Assembly: GCA_017935525.1 (NCBI GenBank)
Contig: JAGBHJ010000078.1
Coordinates: forward strand, 1 to 5,314
Reading direction: 5' to 3'
From: Clostridia bacterium
GTDB lineage: Bacteria; Bacillota; Clostridia; HGM11327
Length of the DNA stretch: 5,314 nt
The position numbers and the translations under genes were made by a program. This document shows positions 1 to 5,314 of this stretch, piece after piece. Every line of letters begins with the position of its first letter. Position 1 is the stretch's first letter. Below the pieces are notes generated by a model. That model worked only from the letters and a program-made list of their open reading frames with translations. It ran no database searches and was not told where the DNA came from.

Positions 1-37
1 AAAAAGGACAGAGAACGTGAAATTCTCTGCCCTTTTT
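1..37 (-). terminator. Symmetric intrinsic terminator downstream of trkH
   Basis: A hairpin pairs 9-15 with 23-29 (CAGAGAA/TTCTCTG, 7 bp, loop 16-22). One A-C mismatch follows, and the stem then extends through 1-7 with 31-37 (AAAAAGG/CCTTTTT). Read on the minus strand, the stem ends in TCCTTTTT, a good U-tract for a transcript leaving trkH, whose stop lies about 118 bases upstream. Because the A and T tracts flank both sides, it could equally stop a plus-strand transcript arriving from left of the window. Its outermost base is the window edge, so the U-tract may be longer. Confidence 0.8.
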
Positions 38-38
38 G

Positions 39-90
39 TCGTAGGGACGAACTAATTTCGCTCGCAGGCGTTCACAGAACGCCCCCACGA
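39..90. repeat. Cloverleaf-like intergenic repeat (REP/MITE-like), probable
   Basis: This 52-base segment folds as a three-way junction. The outer stem is 39-45 with 84-90 (TCGTAGG against CCCACGA, one A-C mismatch). The first inner hairpin is 48-51 with 57-60 (CGAA/TTCG). The second is a perfect 7-bp hairpin, 67-73 with 77-83 (GGCGTTC/GAACGCC, loop ACA). It starts one base after the terminator and encodes nothing. The pattern of GTAGGG at one end, CCCCCACGA at the other and GTTCACAGAACGC inside resembles short dispersed repeats I recall from Oscillospiraceae/Ruminococcaceae genomes. The family assignment is from memory, and only one copy is visible here. Confidence 0.5.
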
Positions 91-155
91 ATATGATTTT
101 CTATCGGTAGGTAAAACCCACCTAGGATGCAGTTTTTATTTACATCAATAGTCTT

Positions 156-1586
156 TTACTTTCTCCACGTCTTTACGGAGAACAGAACCAGCATCGGGAA
201 AAGCTCCAGCCTGCCTGCCAGCATATCAAATATCAGAACCAGCTTTGACGGCACGGACCAGAATTGGAAATTACAGGTTGGGCCAACCGCCTCAAGACCG
301 GGGCCGATATTGTTAAAGGCTGCCGCCACCGCAGTAGAATTGGTGGTAAAGCTGTGTCCCTCCCATGATATCAGCAGTACGGATACTGCAAATATCAGCA
401 CGTAGCACGCAAAGTACAGCAGTACCGACCTTACGATGCCGTCATCCACCGTACGTCCGTCCATGGAGACCTTTTTTACAAGTCTTGGATGTATCATCGC
501 ATCCAGCTCATTCTTTACTCCCTTAAAGAGTATCACAAGCCTCGACACCTTAAGTCCGCCGCCCGTTGAGCCTGCACACGCACCTATAAACATCACCGTC
601 ACAAGCACAGTCTTTGCCAGCGTAGGCCAGATGTCAAAATCCTTAGTCATAAAGCCGGTTGTGGATATCAGCGAAGCAACGGAAAACGCCGCATAATGTA
701 TCGCCTCACCGATACTGTCAAATGATGAATGTATGTTCAACGTAACAAAGCCAATGGCTGCGATCACTATTATCAAAAACACCCTTACTTCGCAGTTGAA
801 GGCTTCCTTCAGCTTGCCGTGGAACAGCAAAAAATAGGAGTTGAAGTTGATGGAAAACAGCAGCATGAATACCGTCACCGTAGTTTGGATAGCAGCAGAA
901 TAACCGCCCATGCTGTCGTTCTTTACACCAAAGCCGCCCGTGCCCGCTGTACCCATTGCGGTGCATATAGCATCAAATACGGGCATTCCCTCTATCAGCA
1001 GTATCACAAACTGCAGTAAGGTCATCACCAGATATATCGTGTACAGTATGGACGCCGTGGTCCTTACTCTCGGCACCAGCTTGCTGACGGATGGACCGGG
1101 GCTCTCCGCCTTCATGATGTGCATATTCTGTCCGCCACTTAACGGCAAAAACGCCATTATAAATACCAGCACACCCATGCCGCCCACCCAGTGGGTAAAG
1201 CAACGCCATATATTTATGGACCTCGGCAGATCCTCCACGGAGGAAAAAATACTGGAGCCCGTTGTGGTAAAGCCTGACACAGTTTCAAACAATGCATCTA
1301 TGTATGAGCTTGTCACCCCCGTCATAATAAACGGCAACGAGCCAAAAATACTGAGCACTATCCAGCTGAGGGCAACTATAACAAAGCCGTCCTTTGCATA
1401 GAGAGTGGTATCCTTTGGTCTTCTCTTGCACAAAAAGCCCAATGCAAGGCAAAGTAATGCACATAGAAAAAACCATACCGCAGCATCCTCTTTATAGATC
1501 AACGCCGTAATAAACGGAATAGCCAGGAAAATAGCCTCAAAAACCAGCAGCCATCCCAGTACGTATCTTATCATCTTATGATTCAT
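156..1586 (-). CDS. trkH: TrkH-type potassium uptake channel subunit
   Basis: This is the pore-forming membrane subunit of the Trk K+ uptake system, which conducts K+ inward and is gated by the cytosolic TrkA ring. At 476 residues it matches the family length of about 480. The four pseudo-repeats each show a pore loop: SGFTTTGSS (104-112, filter G110), GTAGTGGFG (212-220, G218), ISTTGFMT (307-314, G311) and FNNIGPGLEAVGP (424-436, G428). GACAGSTGGGLKVSR (335-349) is the conserved glycine-rich region of the third repeat, and GRLELFPMLVLF (458-469) is the usual C-terminal signature. Many hydrophobic membrane segments lie between these. The start is supported by GGAG at 1594-1597, seven bases from the ATG. 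The gene follows trkA by 12 bases, so the two are surely co-transcribed. E432 sits where I expect a glycine just behind the fourth filter. Glycine at all four filter positions suggests K+ selectivity. The alternative is a KtrB-like subunit, but the adjacent two-domain TrkA favours Trk. Confidence 0.95.
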   Translation of the reverse strand: MNHKMIRYVLGWLLVFEAIFLAIPFITALIYKEDAAVWFFLCALLCLALGFLCKRRPKDTTLYAKDGFVIVALSWIVLSIFGSLPFIMTGVTSSYIDALFETVSGFTTTGSSIFSSVEDLPRSINIWRCFTHWVGGMGVLVFIMAFLPLSGGQNMHIMKAESPGPSVSKLVPRVRTTASILYTIYLVMTLLQFVILLIEGMPVFDAICTAMGTAGTGGFGVKNDSMGGYSAAIQTTVTVFMLLFSINFNSYFLLFHGKLKEAFNCEVRVFLIIVIAAIGFVTLNIHSSFDSIGEAIHYAAFSVASLISTTGFMTKDFDIWPTLAKTVLVTVMFIGACAGSTGGGLKVSRLVILFKGVKNELDAMIHPRLVKKVSMDGRTVDDGIVRSVLLYFACYVLIFAVSVLLISWEGHSFTTNSTAVAAAFNNIGPGLEAVGPTCNFQFWSVPSKLVLIFDMLAGRLELFPMLVLFSVKTWRK

Positions 1587-1598
1587 AGCACTGCTCCG

Positions 1599-2954
1599 TT
1601 ACGCCAGAATGTCGGAAATATCATGCAACGCAGGTATTTTTGACACCACGATCACAGAATCCCCCGCAGACACGGTAGCGTTACCTCTGGGGAGTATTAC
1701 GTTTTTGTTTCTGATTATTGCCGCAATCAGCACGTCCTCTCTGAAGTGCAACTGTGACAGCTTTGTATCCAGTATGGGTGATCCATCGTTGACTATAAAC
1801 TCCGCAACCTCAACCTTGCCCGGGATAATGCTGGATATAGCCTCAACGTTACTGCCTATCGCCTTTTTCTGCGATCTTACGTAGCTGAGTATCACGTCGG
1901 CGGTAATGCCCTTTGGCTTTACGATGGAGTCAAGCTCCAGCTTGCTTACCACCTCGTCAAAATCTATTCTGTTTATCTTTGTAATTATCTTGCAGTTGCT
2001 TACGCTCTTTGCGTACAACGACAAAAGTATATTCTCCTCGTCAATATTTTCCAGAGCAACAAAGGCCTCTGTCGCCGCCAGTCCCTCCTCCAAAAGCAGG
2101 CTCTTGTCAGCAGGGTCACCGTTTATTATCTTGACGTCAGTCCAGCGGGACGCCAGCCCGTGGCACTTTGCCTCGTTTTTCTCCACCAGCTTTACCTCAA
2201 TGCCGTATCTTGAAAGAATATCGCAGAGGTACTGAGAGATCTCTCCGCCGCCCACCACCATGGCACGCTTTACGGAGTTTGTTCTGTATCCTATCTTCTT
2301 AAAGAAGTCGTTGGCATTCCTGTGTGAGGCGATAATGGATATTACGTCCCTTTCCTCAAACACAAAATCACCCTTTGCAATAAATGCGTCGCTACCGCGC
2401 TCAACGGTACACACAAGCACGTCAGCCTTCAGCTGGATTATCATATCCTTGACTGCCATTCCCACCAAGGGGCTGCCGTCGGGCAACCTGAATTTTACCA
2501 GCTCCACCCTGCCCTTTGCAAAAGTGTCTATCTTTATGGCAGATGGGAAACGCAGTATTCTTGCGATCTCCGATGCTGCCGCCTGCTCCGTATTGATAAC
2601 CATTGCCAGCCCCAGCTCATCCTGCAGATACGCCGCATCGGAGCTGTACTGGGGATTTTTGATCCTTGCAATAGTCTTGCAGTCGCCCGCCTTTTTTGCT
2701 ATCATACAGCACAGCAGGTTAAGCTCGTCGGAGCCCGTCACCGCAATAAAAAGGTCGGCATTCTTAACGTCGGCCTCGGTCTGCACCGCATACGTGGCAC
2801 CGTTGCCTATAATGCCCATTATGTCGTTTTTCTCCGCTATCTCTCGTACCTTTTTTGCATCCGTATCGATAACGGTAATATTGTTGTTTTCCTCATTGAG
2901 CTGCTCTGCAAGGGTTGCTCCCACCTTGCCGCAGCCAACTATTACTATGTTCAT
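1599..2954 (-). CDS. trkA: Trk potassium transport regulatory subunit TrkA
   Basis: TrkA is the cytosolic NAD(H)/ATP-binding protein that assembles as a ring on TrkH and controls K+ flux. Its 451 residues match full-length TrkA (about 458), which contains two RCK units in tandem. The first RCK_N has the Rossmann motif GCGKVG (7-12) and the acidic D30 that ends strand 2 (VIDTD). It is followed by an RCK_C domain at about 140-210. The second RCK_N starts at about 230 with GGGEIS (235-240) and E258 (LVEKN), followed by a second RCK_C at about 370-450. The third glycine of the second Rossmann motif is serine, which may weaken or change nucleotide binding there. The ATG is preceded by AAAGGATAGG with good spacing. 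The gene lies 75 bases after the microcompartment gene with no terminator between them, and 12 bases before trkH. A one-domain KtrA (about 220 residues) is excluded by the length. Confidence 0.95.
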   Translation of the reverse strand: MNIVIVGCGKVGATLAEQLNEENNNITVIDTDAKKVREIAEKNDIMGIIGNGATYAVQTEADVKNADLFIAVTGSDELNLLCCMIAKKAGDCKTIARIKNPQYSSDAAYLQDELGLAMVINTEQAAASEIARILRFPSAIKIDTFAKGRVELVKFRLPDGSPLVGMAVKDMIIQLKADVLVCTVERGSDAFIAKGDFVFEERDVISIIASHRNANDFFKKIGYRTNSVKRAMVVGGGEISQYLCDILSRYGIEVKLVEKNEAKCHGLASRWTDVKIINGDPADKSLLLEEGLAATEAFVALENIDEENILLSLYAKSVSNCKIITKINRIDFDEVVSKLELDSIVKPKGITADVILSYVRSQKKAIGSNVEAISSIIPGKVEVAEFIVNDGSPILDTKLSQLHFREDVLIAAIIRNKNVILPRGNATVSAGDSVIVVSKIPALHDISDILA

Positions 2955-3029
2955 TTTGTACCTATCCTTTTATTTTGCAGATCGTTATCTTACTGTCCCT
3001 TGGAATACTTCTCTCATATACTTATACTT

Positions 3030-3731
3030 TTACAAAAACGGCTCGCTTGGTCCCTTTGGCTCGGGACCCATGGCTCTCAAAAGCTCCAACCCTACTTTTC
3101 TCGCCTCAAGCACCGCAGTTCTTACCGCATCGGTCTGCCCGGTAAATGCAATTATTATCTCATTGGAATGGCTCGTGCCGCAATCGGGGGACATATACTT
3201 TGTAACCGTTATTCCTGCGGATTTTAACGCCTTGTCCGCCATCAACAGTCCTATTGCCGCAGGTGAACCCGCCATAAAGCCAAAGGCTCTGCCCTCGGGG
3301 ATGTCAAACATACTGTTCAAAGCAGAGGATGCACTTGCGGAAAAAGCAAACTCCAGATGACCTGCGTCGTTTATATAGACCTCGCCTGCGTTTTTCTTTG
3401 TAAGCTCCAGGGCTATCTCCACGCCACGTCTGACTTGGCTAACGTCATCGGAGCCTATCACAATAAAATTTCCGTGACCGCCCCAGCCCTTTGTATCCCT
3501 CGGCAGCTGTATAGTCACAAGCTCGGCGCCCGTGTTTTTTATAGCCTCATCAACTGCAACGATCTGCCCTGCGGCACCCGTCCTTGAGGAAATAACGCCC
3601 AATGCGGAAAACCTTGTGCCCAGCTTCTCCTTTAGCAGCTCGTCTGCCCCGGAGATGACCAGCCCCACCGTATCCAGCACGGTAACGCCCACAAGCTCCC
3701 TTGAGCTTGCTCCAAAAGAATACATATCCAT
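3030..3731 (-). CDS. PduB-like tandem-domain microcompartment shell protein (BMC-T)
   Basis: This is a trimer-forming shell protein of bacterial microcompartments, with two BMC folds in one chain. Repeat 1 is about residues 11-115: ELVGVTVLDTVGLVI, then ALGVISSRTGAAGQIVAVDEAI, then a pore-loop region RDTKGWGGHGN (78-88). Repeat 2 is about 120-222: AFGFMAGSPAAIGLLMADKALKSAG, then a pore-loop region MSPDCGTSHSN (180-190). The spacing and the GHLEF, GTSxSNE and EPK tail motifs match PduB/PduB' rather than EutL or PduT. I place the start at the fourth codon of the longest frame (ATG at 3729-3731), eight bases after AAAGGA. The frame's first ATG (3738-3740) overlaps that site and would add only three residues. 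The resulting 233 residues equal the short PduB' form of Salmonella, so the N-terminal extension of full PduB is absent. It is first behind its own strong promoter and is followed by trkA and trkH. No cargo enzyme or second shell gene is visible. The family call is firm; which compartment it serves is unknown. Confidence 0.9.
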   Translation of the reverse strand: MDMYSFGASSRELVGVTVLDTVGLVISGADELLKEKLGTRFSALGVISSRTGAAGQIVAVDEAIKNTGAELVTIQLPRDTKGWGGHGNFIVIGSDDVSQVRRGVEIALELTKKNAGEVYINDAGHLEFAFSASASSALNSMFDIPEGRAFGFMAGSPAAIGLLMADKALKSAGITVTKYMSPDCGTSHSNEIIIAFTGQTDAVRTAVLEARKVGLELLRAMGPEPKGPSEPFL

Positions 3732-3739
3732 AAATATCA

Positions 3740-3745
3740 TCCTTT
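3740..3745 (-). promoter_or_regulatory. Ribosome binding site that decides the shell-protein start
   Basis: Reading AAAGGA on the minus strand, this site overlaps the first in-frame ATG (3738-3740) and leaves it no spacing. It lies eight bases before the ATG at 3729-3731, which is therefore the better start. A third ATG at 3723-3725 is 14 bases away and is less likely. Confidence 0.6.
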
Positions 3746-3756
3746 AGCAAGTATTT

Positions 3757-3775
3757 GTGCGGCATCCTCCCACAC
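3757..3775 (-). promoter_or_regulatory. Small hairpin at the 5' end of the shell-protein mRNA
   Basis: On the minus strand GTGTGG (3775-3770) can pair with CCGCAC (3762-3757), with one G-U pair. The seven-base loop GAGGATG contains a Shine-Dalgarno-like element. The hairpin would begin within a base or two of the predicted transcription start, so it may protect the mRNA 5' end. A regulatory role is only inferred from its position. Confidence 0.35.
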
Positions 3776-3782
3776 ATATTAT

Positions 3783-3811
3783 ATTATAACAGATAAATGA
3801 ATAATTTGCAA
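3783..3811 (-). promoter_or_regulatory. Sigma-A-type promoter of the shell protein-trkA-trkH unit
   Basis: On the minus strand TTGCAA (3811-3806) is separated by exactly 17 bases from a perfect TATAAT (3788-3783). A second TATAAT overlaps it by one base, giving TATAATATAAT, but its spacing of 22 bases does not suit the same -35. The predicted transcription start is near 3776, giving a leader of about 45 bases before the shell-protein ATG. The promoter lies about 11 bases after the upstream terminator's U-tract. No operator-like palindrome is evident, apart from TTGCAA being self-complementary. Confidence 0.8.
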
Positions 3812-3821
3812 GTAAATTCCA

Positions 3822-3908
3822 TAAAAAAAGACAGAGAATACAGCTGTTATGCCCACAAAGGTCCTAAACCTTTGGCGTTGCATATGGCTGTATCTCTATC
3901 CGTTTTTA
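3822..3908 (-). terminator. Large nested hairpin terminator after the MATE gene
   Basis: An 87-base imperfect palindrome begins 18 bases after the MATE stop codon. The outer arms 3822-3844 and 3887-3908 pair over 19 positions (TACAGC/GCTGTA and AGAGA/TCTCT at the core, one bulged A at 3838, three mismatches). Inside, ATGC (3849-3852) pairs with GCAT (3880-3883), and CAAAGGT (3856-3862) pairs with ACCTTTG (3868-3874) around a five-base loop. The minus-strand transcript ends in seven U residues (3829-3823), as expected for intrinsic termination. It is far larger than an ordinary terminator, so a small structured RNA or a palindromic mobile element that also serves as a terminator is possible. 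Confidence 0.7.
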
Positions 3909-3926
3909 CGCTATTTATCTACGCTC

Positions 3927-5285
3927 TCACGCTTCTCTTGTCAGATTTTTCATCCAATTATATTTATTTATCTTTACTATTGCCACAAAGCACTTAAGTA
4001 TCTGGTCACACTTGAGGCAGGCAAATACCACCCACGCAGGAGCGCCCAGCACGGTTGCCAGAATTGCTGACGGCAGCACCACGCCAAACACAAATATGGT
4101 GTCGTTTCTGAACACAAATCCAACGTCGCCGCCCGCCTTAACAAGCCCCGCAAGGCACGCCGCCTGGTAGCACGTACCCACGATGGTAACTGACAGCACC
4201 GTTATAAAGCTTATGGAGCATTTTGCCGCCTCGGGAGTAATGTCTGTAAATAGGCTGACAAATGGGTATCTCAATGCGAATACAACAGCGCCCGTCAGCA
4301 AGCCCAGTCCCAAAAACAGCACTTGCACAGTCCTTGCGTATTCCTTCATAAGCTCCGTTTTGCCCGCGCCCACGGTCTTACCCGTAATAATACCCACGGC
4401 GGATGACATTCCATTCATGGTGACGTATGCCAGAGAGTTCATGTTGTTTGCAACGCTTGCTGCTGTGGTAACGCTTTCGGGAAATCTGCCCATTATAACA
4501 GAGTTTGCCATAAGGTTGGCGCTCCACACCACGTTGCCGCCAATTATTGGCAGACCGTGGCGGACAAAATCCTTCAAAAGCACTCTGTCACAGACCGTAA
4601 GGTCCTTAAGGCGGAAATTCAACACCTTGTCCTTTTTATAAACGTACAGCACCATCACCAAGGTCTCCACCATACGAGATATAACGGTGGCGATCGCCGC
4701 ACCCTTAATACCCATCGCAGGCAGACCCAGCTTGCCGAATATGAGGATATAATTCAAACAGATATTTACCACAAGGGATATGGATGACACCAGCATACCC
4801 ACCTTTGCCACCTCTATGCTCCTCATTGCGGCTATCAACGCTTGAGTCATGCAGAAAAACACGTAGGAAAGGCAAACTATCCTCAGATAATCAGCACCCG
4901 CATCCACTACGGAATCCGCAGTTGCAAAAATACTGATCACAGCTGACGGAAAGGTCACGCACGCTAACGTCAGCAGTGTACCAAACACCAGAGAAAACTG
5001 CAGACCGATGGCAACTATCTTTTTGATGCTGTCAACGTCCTTTTTGCCCCAATACTGTGCCGCAAGCACCAGCAGCGCACCCTCTATGCCGCCTGATATC
5101 ATCTGCAAAAACGTCTGTATCTGACTGCCCATATATACGCCCGACACCGCCGCATCGCCAAGACTGCTTATCATCACGTTGTCAGCAAGCGCTACGGAAA
5201 AGGTTATTAGATTTTGTATTGCCACGGGGATGGCAAGGGTTATGAGGGACTTATAAAAGCTTCTGTCCTTTGTAAGAAGTGACAT
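3927..5285 (-). CDS. MATE-family multidrug/cation antiporter
   Basis: This is an inner-membrane exporter of the MATE family, which expels organic cations, drugs or metabolites in exchange for Na+ or H+. Its 452 residues fit the family (about 450) with twelve predicted membrane helices in two halves. Helix 1 carries LADNVMISSLGDAAVSGV (33-50) with the typical aspartate D35. The end of the first half has the family pattern NICLNYILIFGKLGLPAMGIKGAAIAT (174-200). The second half begins at about 240 (HGLPIIGGNVVWS) and contains LVKAGGDVGF (381-390), matching the usual LRAGGDxxF region. The ATG follows GGAGG by four bases. The gene ends in its own terminator and appears separate from the downstream trk unit. 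Its promoter lies beyond the right edge. The substrate cannot be predicted. NorM-like and DinF-like subgroups are hard to separate by eye. Confidence 0.92.
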   Translation of the reverse strand: MSLLTKDRSFYKSLITLAIPVAIQNLITFSVALADNVMISSLGDAAVSGVYMGSQIQTFLQMISGGIEGALLVLAAQYWGKKDVDSIKKIVAIGLQFSLVFGTLLTLACVTFPSAVISIFATADSVVDAGADYLRIVCLSYVFFCMTQALIAAMRSIEVAKVGMLVSSISLVVNICLNYILIFGKLGLPAMGIKGAAIATVISRMVETLVMVLYVYKKDKVLNFRLKDLTVCDRVLLKDFVRHGLPIIGGNVVWSANLMANSVIMGRFPESVTTAASVANNMNSLAYVTMNGMSSAVGIITGKTVGAGKTELMKEYARTVQVLFLGLGLLTGAVVFALRYPFVSLFTDITPEAAKCSISFITVLSVTIVGTCYQAACLAGLVKAGGDVGFVFRNDTIFVFGVVLPSAILATVLGAPAWVVFACLKCDQILKCFVAIVKINKYNWMKNLTREA

Positions 5286-5314
5286 ATTACCTCCAAAAAT
5301 GGTTTATTCCGCGG
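5286..5314 (-). promoter_or_regulatory. Leader and ribosome binding site of the MATE gene
   Basis: On the minus strand GGAGG (5294-5290) precedes the MATE ATG by four bases (TAAT), somewhat close but strong. The remaining bases to the window edge show no recognisable promoter, which presumably lies outside the window. Confidence 0.6.

Noticed and set aside
108..124. A TAGGT/ACCTA hairpin after trkH
   Set aside because: It has only five base pairs around a seven-base loop and no U-tract, so it is too weak to call a terminator beside the strong one at 1-37.
910..1401. A 163-codon plus-strand frame inside trkH
   Set aside because: It is antisense to conserved TrkH pore regions and is a compositional shadow.
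2955..3029. A separate promoter for trkA
   Set aside because: TAAGAT-like -10 candidates exist on the minus strand, but none has a credible -35 at 16-18 bases. Read-through from the promoter at 3783-3811 explains expression better.
2955..3029. A c-di-AMP (ydaO-type) riboswitch controlling K+ uptake
   Set aside because: Such riboswitches precede K+ transporter genes in many Firmicutes, but this 75-base AT-rich gap is too short and shows none of the required stems.
2260..3360. A 366-codon open frame on the plus strand across trkA and the shell gene
   Set aside because: It runs antisense to two clear genes and bridges their intergenic gap. Its translation is a serine- and leucine-rich string with no family signature, a by-product of codon bias on the other strand.
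3550..3777. A 75-codon minus-strand frame starting at the shell gene's predicted transcription start
   Set aside because: It overlaps the shell gene in another frame, its ATG lies at the transcript's first bases with no ribosome site, and the product is arginine/glycine-rich noise.
4183..4641. A 152-codon plus-strand frame inside the MATE gene
   Set aside because: It is antisense to well-conserved MATE motifs, has no convincing ribosome site and its product matches nothing I recognise.
1..5314. CRISPR array, tRNA, rRNA or insertion sequence
   Set aside because: No regularly spaced direct repeats, tRNA cloverleaf with TTCRA arm, rRNA segment or transposase-like frame was seen on either strand.

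Overview
The window comes from a low-to-medium GC Firmicute, most likely a gut or rumen clostridium. Three things suggest this: the Gram-positive style ribosome binding sites (GGAGG, AAAGGA), a near-consensus vegetative promoter, and a cloverleaf-like dispersed repeat of a kind I associate with Oscillospiraceae/Ruminococcaceae genomes. The last point is recollection, not a database result. All four genes lie on the minus strand, so in transcription order the window reads from right to left.

First (5285 to 3927) is a complete 452-residue MATE-family efflux transporter. It is closed by an unusually large nested hairpin with a U-tract (3908 to 3822). Directly after that comes a strong promoter (TTGCAA, 17 bases, TATAAT; 3811 to 3783). 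It drives a gene for a tandem-domain bacterial microcompartment shell protein of the PduB type (3731 to 3030). No other microcompartment gene is visible. After a 75-base gap with no visible terminator come trkA (2954 to 1599) and trkH (1586 to 156), 12 bases apart. They encode the regulatory and pore subunits of a Trk potassium uptake system. The unit ends in about 155 non-coding bases holding a small hairpin repeat and a strong symmetric terminator (37 to 1).

TrkA and TrkH work together at the inner membrane: TrkH conducts K+, and the TrkA ring gates it in response to nucleotides. The MATE gene looks like a separate transcription unit. The oddity is the shell protein. It sits alone, has its own strong promoter, and appears to be the first gene of the trk operon. 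Whether it serves a microcompartment encoded elsewhere, or has a role linked to potassium, cannot be decided from this window.
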